From assembly GCA_013076295.1 (NCBI GenBank), contig RQOL01000024.1:930001-994000 (forward strand): a stretch of 64,000 nucleotides of DNA, given 5' to 3'. Of the stretch, positions 44,416 through 54,900 are shown in pieces (the first letter of the stretch is position 1; every line of letters starts with the position of its first letter). The notes under the pieces were generated by a model. That model worked only from the letters and a program-made list of their open reading frames with translations. It searched no databases and was not told where the DNA came from. The translations under genes and the position numbers were made by a program. This DNA is from Sanderia malayensis. Its lineage: Eukaryota > Cnidaria > Scyphozoa > Semaeostomeae > Pelagiidae.

Positions 44416-47400
44416 TTATTTAGCTGCTCTGTCCTCAGCACAGCTTTCTAATACAAAATCCCATACTGGCTGTACGGAATCCTCCTCTTCAAAATTATCT
44501 TCACTGAGTGTCAATCTTGCCATCACCGTTTCAGGTTCGACAAATGGCTGTACGGTCTCGCCTTCTTCAATGGTGCTATTACTAAGCGAAAGCCTTGCTA
44601 TCACCGTTTCAGGTTGGATAAATGTTTCTTCATCTTCGAAATAATCATTTGCATTATGACTTTCACAAGTGCAAGTGGATACATCTGGTGCTTCCATGAC
44701 ATGCGATTCCAAATAGTCAGAGGAAGCACCATCTGCATCACTGCCATCGTGTTCCACTTCAACTTCATTCATTGCTTCAACTTCGTCGCAAACAGCATTT
44801 AGAATGCCTTCGAGGAAACTGCTGCAGGCCACCACAATAAACCGATCCTTTTCAACCTCCAATGTGTTCTGTGGGGGTTGGCAAATGTTGGATTCCGTCT
44901 TGGAATCTTCAAGACGGTTCATTGATTCTGGCTGGTCTTCAATGTTGCTTCCATTGTCAAGGAGACTTTGATCTGATGTATCAATCGGGTTGACGGAGTC
45001 CACGTTGGCATTTCCAACGACTGGTACCACTTTGTCTTCCAAGCTTTCTATTGGCACAACTTGTTCCAAGCCTGTAACACTTGACAAGGCAATGTCATCC
45101 TCTTTTGAGTCATCAAAAGATTTTCCTTCGCTGGTTTGGTCGTTCGCAATTTCAGCCTCGTTTCCGCACTGATTTGAATCTTGAACAGCAAGAGCACCAT
45201 TGTCAAGGCAAGGCGAATCGCTCTCTGTACAGATTCCTGACACATCTTCTGAATGTGTCTGTATGGTCTCGTCTTCTTCAATGTTGTCATTATTAACCAC
45301 AAGTCTTGCTATCACCGTTTCAGGCTCGACAAATAGCTGTACGGTCTCGTCTTCTTCAATGTTGTAATCACTGGTGGAGAATCTTGCTATTATTATCTCA
45401 GGTTCCCCAAGAGATTCCGTATCTTCAAAATTATAATATGGATTACAGCTTTCACAAGTGCAAGTGGATGCATCTGGTGCTTCCATCACATACGATCCCA
45501 AATAGTCAGAGGAAGCACCATCTGCATCACTGCCATCTTGTTCCACTTCAACTTCATTCATTGCTTCAACTTCCTCGCAAACAGCATTTACAATGCCTTC
45601 AAGGAAACTGCTGCAGACTTCCACAATAACAGGATCCTTTTCAGCCTCCAACGTGTTCTGTTGTGGTTGGCAAATGTTGGATTCCGTCTTGGAATCTTTG
45701 AGATGGTTTAGTGATTCAGGCTGGTCATCAATGTTGCTTCCATTGTCAAGGAGACTTTGATCTGATGTATCAATGCGACTGATGGAACCCACGTCGGCAT
45801 TTGCAACAACTGGTACCACTTTGTCTTCCAATCTTTTCACCTGCGCAATTTGTGCCGAAATTGGGCAATTTGATACACAAGTGCGAGTGCATGATGCATC
45901 TGGTGCATCCTTGACGGACGATCCCAAATAGTCAGAGGAAGCACCATCTGCATCGCTGCCATCTTGTTCCGCTTCAACTTCATTTGTTGCTTCAACTTCC
46001 TCGCAAACAGCATTTACAATGCCTTCAAGGAAACTGCTGGAGACTTCCACGATAACAGGATCCTTTTCAGCCTCCAACGTGTTCTGTTGTGGTTTGCAAA
46101 TGTCGGATTCCGCCTTGGAATCTGGGAAATGATTCAGTGATTCAGGCTGGTCATCAATGTTGCTTCCATTGTCAAGGAGACTTTGATCTGATGTATCAAT
46201 GCGACTGATGGAACCCACGTCGGCATTTGCAACAACTGGTACCACTTTGTCTTCCAATCTTTTCACCTGCGCAATTTGTGCCGAAATTGGGCAATTTGAT
46301 ACACAAGTGCGAGTGCATGATGCATCTGGTGCATCCTTGACGGACGATCCCAAATAGTCAGAGGAAGCACCATCTGCATCGCTGCCATCTTGTTCCGCTT
46401 CAACTTCATTTGTTGCTTCAACTTCCTCGCAAACAGCATTTAGAATGCCTTCGAGGAAACTGCTGCAGACTTCCACAATAACAGGATCCTTTGCAGCCTG
46501 CAATGTGTTCTGTTGTGGTTGGCAAATGTTGGATTCCGTCTTGGAATCTTTGAGATGGCTTAGTGATTCAGGCTGGTCCACATCGGCATTTCCATCAACT
46601 GGTACCACTGTGTCTTCCAAACTTTCTATTGGCACAGCCTGTGCCAAGCCTGTAACATCTGACAAGGCAATGTCATCATCTTTTGAGTCACCAAAAGACT
46701 TTTCTTTGGTGGTTTGCTCGTTCGCAACTTGAGCCTCATTTCCGCACTGACCTGTATCTTGCACAGCAAGAGCACCATTGTCAAGGCAAGGCGAATCGCT
46801 CTCTGTACAGATTTCTGCCACATCTTCCGAATGTACGGTCTCGTCTTCCTCAATGTTGTAATCACTGATGGAAAATCTTGCTATTACGATTTCAGGTTCC
46901 GCATCTTCAAAATGATCATTTGGATTGCGACTTTCACAAGTCGAAGTGGATGCATCAGGTGCATCAATGACATACGAATCTCCGGAATGTATCATAACAA
47001 ACTCGCCTTCTTTATTGTTTTCAAAATTGGCCCGAATTCTTGCTATCACCTCTGCTTCTGCAACTCGCTGCGAAACAGCATTGAGGATGTCTTCAAGAAC
47101 ACTGCTGCATACTTGAATGGAGTGGTCCTTGACTTCAATGGAGTCTTCCTTGATTTCAGTGGAATCAGCACTTTCTGAAAGATCTGCCTCATATCCGTCT
47201 TGTCTGGCATCTTCAAAAGCAGCCTTCTGTGGTTCTTCAAATGCTGCTTTACTGGGAATGCCATAAACTTGTCCTGGCAAACCCAGGACGCCGTCGTTTG
47301 GTAGGTGTTGCAGAGATTGCGAGGATTGACGTGGCAGTACCCTTAGGACTCGAAGGTTTTTGTCAACAGTGTCGGAGCTGCTACTATCAACTGGTTGCTG

Positions 47401-48290
47401 AAATGTAATGGAATATTTGAGTTAATTGAACACAGATTTGTAGATTGGATACTTAATGATGCATTTATATTTTTATTCCATGCATACCTGACGTCGCTTC
47501 CTGGTTCTTCGTTTACGTTTGGTCAAAGTAGGTACCTGGCCTCTTGTTCCACTTGAATCTGCAGTATATAAGGCATATAGTTTTAGGCATATTCAATATT
47601 CACTAACATCTAAGAAAACATTAAAGAAACGTCATGCTCACCTCGCCTATATAAGTGAGAAAGATTATCACGCAAATCTACACCATCGGAGTTTCTACAA
47701 CCTGCAAGTGAAACAAAGTCAATATAGATCCTCACGTGGTATAGTTAATGTGACGTCAAATATTTATGCTAATGTGACGTCACTTTTATTCTTCAGCTTT
47801 GATATAAAGTATTGAAAATGGCGCCCTCCTTTGTAATTATATTAATATTAACTGCATTTTTGAAAACATAATCTTCATTTGAAAGCGCGTAGTATTTTAA
47901 TTATATATCCTTCTCTACAAAAATATATCGATATCATATATCATATCGATCCATATTGAGGAAATGTTTTCAATGAGATAACAACTGGCATAACATTTCT
48001 CGTGTCTGGCCTGCGCTCACAAAATTTGAGTCGCTGCCAACCTGTAATTTTATTTTTGCCATAAACAACTTTCACCTTCAATTATGCTCTATTTATGTAT
48101 ATTGTGTTTCGCTTAAACTTGTTTTAATATTTTTCTAATCTGCCTCATAAAATTTAGATGTGATAAAATTGCCAGTTTGTTACATATAAAATATCAGTTG
48201 ATTTATTTTTTTAGCTAATGGAAATTACATATATAATTGACATTGCTTACCAACTTGTCTTTTTGTCTTTTTCCAGGAACAGCAACCCAT
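44416..48290 (-). CDS. acidic internal-repeat protein with MGCC N-terminus; candidate multivalent PKA-anchoring protein
   Basis: Not a family I recognise. Exons 48251-48290, 47642-47701, 47488-47558, 44416-47397; phases join, giving about 1050 residues. It begins MGCCSWKKTKRQVG: Gly2 followed by Cys3-Cys4 and basic residues, as in N-myristoylated, palmitoylated proteins. A basic stretch TKRKRRTRKRRQ ends exon 3. The long last exon is very acidic and built from repeats. Five copies of an amphipathic helix occur, such as SSFLEGILNAVCEEVEA, at residues about 153-173, 365-386, 507-528, 649-670 and 912-933. Five copies of EPETVIARLSxSxxxIEE occur (about 224, 722, 748, 985, 1011). A spacer around LEDKVVPVVANADVGS also recurs. 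EGILNAVCEEVEA aligns with the RII-binding helix of AKAP-Lbc/Ht31 (SRIVDAVIEQVKA) at the hydrophobic positions. No enzyme domain is seen. The anchoring function is inference; the gene structure is well supported. Confidence 0.75.
45640..46490 (-). repeat. two near-identical 426-bp (142-residue) coding repeats
   Basis: AGGATCC landmarks at 45631, 46057 and 46483 are spaced exactly 426 bp apart, and the sequence between them is almost identical. The unit keeps frame (142 codons). It contains one candidate RII helix, the ASCTRTCVSNCPISAQIAQV segment and the DTSDQSLLDNGSNIDDQPES segment. More diverged partial copies lie on either side. Confidence 0.9.
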
Positions 48291-49385
48291 TTTACCAACA
48301 ATCCTTGTGTTTTAAATAAACAAAATATTTCTCTTCGATGAACGTTTCTCTTTTCAGGGAGTTAGAACTTGAATTCTGAGATTGATAACTATCTCCGCAC
48401 TATTTTGTTTCTGCTGGTTGATCTGACGTAACATTCATTAATTTCAGACATCGAATGCACTGTGATTGGCTACCAGCCGACCGCGCAGGGATTGAAATCG
48501 CCTGGTGACTAGTATCCAGTCTGCAATTTAGCTGCTCTTTTGCCATGAAAGTTGACAACTGACTTGTTCATCTGACATCAGGAGAAGTGAATTTTTAAAG
48601 TTTAAACAATGCCATGTCTAGCAATGGCCAATGGTCAATTGAGAACCAAGCTTCTGGTTCTTGGACTGGAGGCCACAATTTCCAAAAATGTCTAGATTTT
48701 TTTCGATATTCCTGTTTATCATAAATTACTTCACAGAACAAAACTCGTCCGGTCTCTCTAGCGTCAATACTTGAAACGGCAACCATGAATCTAACGATCT
48801 TAATATTAGCAAATAAAAAATATACAGTCACTGATGATCAAGATTCTAGTTCTTGCACTGGAGGCCACAATTTCCTAAACTGTCCAAATTTATTGCGATA
48901 TACCTGTTCATCATGGGTTGATACACAGAATAAAAATCATTCGCTCTCCCTAGCGTAAATAATTGGAACGGAAGCCCTGAATCTAGCGACCTTAACATTA
49001 CCTGATGCGAAAATCTACAGTCACCTGACAACCAAGCTTCTAGGTATCGGACTAGAGAAGATTGTACCCAGCTTTAGCTGATTTGTTCGATGCTCCACCG
49101 TGTACATCATCTCTTCTAATCAAACCGGACAAAAAAAGCGGTAGTACAAATTCAATGTAACTCCAATTCTAGAAACCCCTGATATTGATAGTATAGGTCT
49201 GCTTCGCCCTCTAGTGTATAAGGATAATATACACTAGAGTGCGAACCAGGCTCAGCGCGGTGAAGCAGTTGGGACGCCATCTTCTTGGAGGCTTATTTGA
49301 GAATTTCGCGCTCTGAAGCTTTATGATTTAAACAAAAATTACAAGGATATTATTATTGCTCAACCTCAAATAAAGATAGAAACCT
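48291..49385. other. upstream region of the MGCC gene, repeats
   Basis: Probable promoter just upstream of 48290. The 48644-49029 repeats and a palindromic CTCTAGTGTATA...TATACACTAGAG (49211-49242) follow. No gene recognised. Confidence 0.45.
48644..49029. repeat. two diverged tandem copies of a ~193-bp unit
   Basis: Both copies contain TTCT(G/A)GTTCTTG-ACTGGAGGCCACAATTTCC and a TCTCNCTAGCGT-AATA-TTG-AACGG block. A third partial start (ACCAAGCTTCTAGGTATCGGACT) is at 49030. Confidence 0.75.
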
Positions 49386-49550
49386 TCATAATATTATAGT
49401 TAGTTCAAAATACTGAAGTTTTCTTGCTGGGTCGAGTGTATTAATACCATGTTGCAAAAGGCGGATTTGCATTTTATGGACCACGCCCAAATAGGGTAAT
49501 TTAGATATTAATCGATCGGCAACGACCTCCTGAGTATGAATCTGCAATAC
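49386..49550 (-). CDS. unassigned possible coding exon
   Basis: After an acceptor-like TTGTATTGCAG the minus strand reads IHTQEVVADRLISKLPYLGV, then VHKMQIRLLQHGINTLDPAR, then KLQYFELTIIL and stop. The composition looks protein-like. No partner exon or known family was identified; candidate frames at 50089-50219 do not join it in phase. It could be the last exon of an unrecognised gene, or a fossil. Confidence 0.25.
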   Translation of the reverse strand, partial: VLQIHTQEVVADRLISKLPYLGVVHKMQIRLLQHGINTLDPARKLQYFELTIIL

Positions 49551-51925
49551 AATTTGTGGAAGACTCCCGCATTGAAAATATTTTAGCATTATTTATACTT
49601 GCGCCCACCTTTAGTTGCAGTCGATCAGCGCTTTTTTTCGTGTTGGCCTGATGGCCTTTGACAAAAAGGACATAACTTTAGAATGCGGGAAATCAAATCC
49701 AATACGGTAGGAATGCATATATTTGGGAATGCGCCGAATCAGAGGATACACTTATTTTACTTTGTTTTTTTGTGTTCGTTTTCCGCCCCCGCGCAAACTC
49801 TCTGGAAATTCATTGAAACCATGAAAACAATGCAGAAAAAAGAAATTTGAAATGCATTCCCGGATGCATGCATTTCTACTTACAAAGACCTACATATTTG
49901 ACATTATTTTCCAAGTTCTCATGGAGTAGAAACGTATTAAAATGTTAGAAAGTTGCAAAAATTGTGTCCTGAAGTTGTGGAAAAATGAAAGCCCACAACA
50001 ACATGAAGTATGACAATGAAATAAAAAAAATTTCAAACAATTAATTCTCAAATCTTTGAAAAATGTATCACTTACCCCACAGATGCAAAAAGTTTTTAAA
50101 AGCTCCATATATTTCCTGAGATATTCGTATTTTGTCACAGTCGACTCCGGTGCTGAATGGCATGTCGAATCCCAGGATGAATAAGATTCTGAATGGTGTC
50201 CAAGACTTTCTTGAAATTTTCATTCCACCTGGTGAGTTGACAGTTAATACTCTCTAGTATCGGCTTCGCAAGTCACTGCTTATGAAATTTCGCATTTGTT
50301 ATAGCTAAGTTTGACTTGACGTACAACATAGTCACGGGTGGGCAACTCCTTATTTGTCGTACCTCCTCGACTCGACTCAACCCCTTCGCAAACAATCACA
50401 TGCACCAAAGTAAGGGTACTGCTTATGACTATCCCTCCCACCTCCGAAGAACCCAAATCGTGATTCCCTAAAATCGTGCATATCTAAAAATGCCAAAAAT
50501 AAATAAGCCCCCAGAGGGGCTAATTCGTGGATTTACGGTATGCATTTACAATGAAGTAGCCAGGCCAATCCATAACAATCCACATTAATCCATGCAGAGT
50601 ATAATAATTTCATTTTGCAACAAAACTATATAATTTGGGAAAACATTACGCTTACAAGAACGTTTTACGCGGATTATCGTATCATTGAACACATAACTAA
50701 TAACATGCGTATCAATTCCCGTACAGTTTAATTGAGCAGGAAATTTATTGACACTGTTTCATACAATACACAGTCTGTTCGAGCGAGTGCTCTCCGACGA
50801 GCAAGATGAATCCAGTAAAAATCATGCATATAAAATCATGAAATCTTGCAATTACACATGTAAATAAAATTTATAATCTCGCTTTATTTGAAATAATATA
50901 ATTTCGGATTATCAAAAATCGATTAAAACTCAAATTAAAGAAATTGCTTATTCCGATATACTAAATTTGATGTACTGTAACATTTGCTTAATGTGGAAAT
51001 AAAAGGAATTTCGAGGAAGGGATTATCGAGATATAGCAACCAGTTTGTTATGACAGCAAGCAAACAAATTCTAAGGTGGTTAATATGATAGCAGCATTGG
51101 CCGATAGCACAAAAGGGTAAGAAATAGTGGGTAAATAGGGAATGCCAATGTTCCTAGTTACGGTTTATACCAACATATTGTTTGCATAAATCATCTAAAT
51201 CTGCTTTAACATACGCAAGATAAAATCAGCCCACCCCAATCTAAAAAGAAACTTCCCTAACCCCCTGACACCGTTTACTCCCTCCCATTCTAAGCCAATC
51301 TCCGGCGTCCCAAATCGACCATTATCATTTCAAATTCGTCAAAAGTTCAAATAAGCATAGCCTATACTGTGGTAGCTAGAACAACGCTGTGTGTGTTCAT
51401 AAATTGAAAATCAAAATCAAAAACACTAGTTTTTATCTATTAAGAACGGGGCAAAAAGACCCTCGGGTAAAACACAAAACAAAAAGAAGGCTGAAGTAGC
51501 TAAGTAGGTGGGTTTTCAGAGCCCCCATATCCCCGCTTCCACAACTTTCCATATCAGAAAATCTTAGTGGAAATCAAAACATGGTCACTTCCAAAACGGG
51601 TTCCATGTTATTGTTCCGTGGCTTCACCAGGGTGGGGGTGGGGGGAATCAAATTTTGTTTATGAATTCGATTGGAAAACTAGCAGTGTCGAAACGACATG
51701 CAAAATTAATTGCGCGAAAGTGCAAAATACTTCCACAGGACAATTGTCAGATGAGAATGTTCTCGACACGAGACAAATAAAAAAACCCTACGATTTGAAA
51801 CATATTCCTGTTTCGCTGCTGATCTATTTGCTAGAAAAACTGAAAAATAAAATCAAATAATAGCTTAATAAGATGACACCGTCTGGTTGGATAACAAGCT
51901 GATGCCATGACAGAGCGAAACCGGC
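49551..51925. other. spacer between the MGCC gene and the Rh gene
   Basis: It contains a GAATAAGCCCCC-family fragment ending GATTTACGGTA (50430-50541). No other gene is supported. Confidence 0.4.
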
Positions 51926-54900
51926 CTAGACAGCTTGGCTGATATCTCTGATGTGGTTTTCCTCGTTTCCTTTGAGGCTCTGTAATTCATGATCGTGCTG
52001 GAAATCATCGTGATGGTCCACGTGGTGATGGTTGTGTTCGTGATCATCGTCGTCTTCATCGCCGTGGTCGTGGTTATCGTCATGGTCGACGTGGTGTTCG
52101 GGTCCAATGTCGTCCATTTCTTCGAAACTGTCCTGTTGTGAAAAGAGACGAAAACTCGGAATCAAAAAACGATCGCTTCGTTGATCAAAGAGACATGATG
52201 CTACGTTGAAATGTGTTAATGTAAAATGAAATTTGTTACACGACGGGGAATCGCTGTTTTGGTGATTCTACTGTGAAGTAAAAGTTCGCTTGCTTACCTC
52301 GAAGTCATTGAAGTCGTTGAATGCGTCGTGTTCGTCCACAGGATCAAAAAAACTCGTCCGAACAACCAGGCCTAGAATAAATGCACCCGTGATAGTGTTG
52401 AATATAATAGGCACAAAACAAGTGGATGGAGTAAAAGAGTCTTAAGCAATGGGCAAAGAATGGGGTGAAATAAAGCTAAGAGTAAAAATGATGAGCTGGC
52501 TGGGAGTAAAGAAGGGAAGAGCGTTGGGAAAGAAGTTAGAAAAAAGTCAAGCAAAGGAAGCTGAAGGGAAAAGAGTACAGAAATGAAAGGTTTTAAAACC
52601 AAGAATAAGAAACAAAAAGTAAGAAGCAAATTGTGCAGGGTAAAAATAAATAACAAAGTCAGAAGTAAAGAATAAGGAGCCTTAGAGGAATACTGTAAGA
52701 AGTAAATAGTCAAGGGACTCTGGGTAATGAAAGTAAAAGCTGAACTAATGCCTAAGAGGTGAAAAGAGTCACACAGATAAAATGAAAAAGCAAGGAGTGT
52801 ATTGTGTCATTGGCTGACGTGCTTACCCGTGAGTAACCCTCCAAATATACCAAATGCAATACTAAGTACTAAACCAACAACTTGATAAGCAGCCTGTTCT
52901 CCTCCGCTTCTATTCAGCCCCGCAGGAATGTCGGGTTCGAATTGAATCAAATCAAAGTAAGCAGTGCTGTTTTCAGTCGGTGCACGGGCTGGAAACACTT
53001 TGTAGAGGCTGAAAATGAACGAAGGGGCAGCGCGTAAACTATTTCAATATGTTCACATGCAACAGTAATAGTGATCTGCTACGTATATAAAGCTATGCAA
53101 ACAGTACAACCTTGGAGTACAGACCGGCTTGATACTACAATAGCGAATGCGAGATATTGCTTGCAAACGAGGCTTGTGACGTTTTCGGTTGAATACGGTG
53201 CCTTAGTTCTTATATAAATCTTACAGAAGTTTAAGCTCTCCACATTTGCACTATAATGTCTTTATACATGAATGAAAACATGGGACAGTAATAGCCTCGT
53301 TTTCAATCAAGAGCCTCGTATTCACGAAGAAAATAACAGGAACAACCCATGCATACCTCGACTTATACGTACTGTAATTCGCCATAGCGGTTGCGACGAT
53401 GCAAGCGATGGCTCCGATTAGCCCTGGAAAACCGTGCGTTGCAAGCACGCCTCTGGTGTCGTAGACCTTGAAGCGCATCTCGAGTTTCACCTGGAAAAAA
53501 GTCAAACAATTGGTGTGAGAAGTCAAGACACTGGAACATCTGATATCCACGAGATCAGGTGCTGAATAGAGTGAGAGGAGAAGAAAAAGCAAGTTCTCAT
53601 GTGTCAACTAATCGTCAACTGTGGCGTCATGGCTGGGAAAAGTAGCTTTTCAGGAACCAGAGCTATACCACACCCAACACACAAACGGCAAGAAAGTTCG
53701 GCAAGGCAAAACTTCAAACACTTCAGATGGTCTTAAAATGACGATAAAAGTAAATGGGGACAATTGGGAAATTTCCCACCACCCGTCTGGCCATCACGTA
53801 GTAGCAACACAGGACAATAGATTTTAAGTCCATTAATGCCAATGTGGAGGATATCGAACTTGAAAAATTACAGAAATTGCTGACTGTTATGATATATTCA
53901 AAGTTGTGGTCGGGCGGCGAAGAGCTTCAATATTTGCCAGTTGCATATGCTGAGCTTAAATTTTGCGGATTTCATGGGTTCGAACTGTGAAGATTTTTGA
54001 CTGTCGACGCTAGAGCCTGAACTCGTTACATGAAATCTCAAATTCATAATTCGCTGCGTAGGGACCTACCCTCTCTAGTAAACCACCCTCTCTAATAAAC
54101 CACCCTTTCTAGTAAACCACCCTCTCTAGTAAACCACCCTCTCTAGCAAACCACCATCTCTTGTAAACCACATTCTCTAGCAAACCACCTTCTCTAGTAA
54201 ACCACCCTCTCTAGTAAACCACCCTCTCTAGCAAACCACCATCTCTTGTAAACCACCTTCTCTAGTAAACCACCCTCTCTAGTAAACCACCCTCTCTAGT
54301 AAACCACTCTCTCTAGTAAACCACCACCTCTTGTAAACCACCTTGTCTAGTAAACCACTCTCTCTAGTAAACCATTCTCTCTAGTAAACCACCCTCTCTA
54401 GTAAACCACCCCCTCTAGTAAACCACTCTCTCCAGTAAACCACCCTCTCTAGTAAACCACCCTCTCTAGTAAACTACTCTCTCTAGTAAACCACCCTCTC
54501 TAGTAAACCACTCTCTCTAGTAAATCACCCTTTCTAGAAAACCACTCTCTCTAGTAAATCACCCTTTTAGAAAACAACAACAGCAACAACAACAACAAGA
54601 AACGCGGCACAGAGACTCAGTGCAACGAGTCCAGGTTGAGCCCAATAACAGAACCCCCTGGTACGCTGATATTCTACATTTCTTTTCAAGGGAAACCACT
54701 GTGTTTTACGGGGGTATTAAGGCAACAGCGACGTACTCACCAATATATACCTAAATCCAATGACGCTGACAAGCGATCCAACTATACCGATGAGTATTGC
54801 GCCCCATGGCTGCACAAAAAACTGCGCCACGCCACCAACTGCGATGCCTCCAGCCAGTGTGGAATTCTGAATGTGCGACTGAAACGAATGGAAATGCATA

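Noticed and set aside
44416..47280. Taking the 954-residue frame as the whole gene with a Met start at 47280
   Set aside because: The codon there is TTG (Leu). The frame continues upstream to an acceptor at 47397, and phase-compatible exons lead to ATG at 48290.
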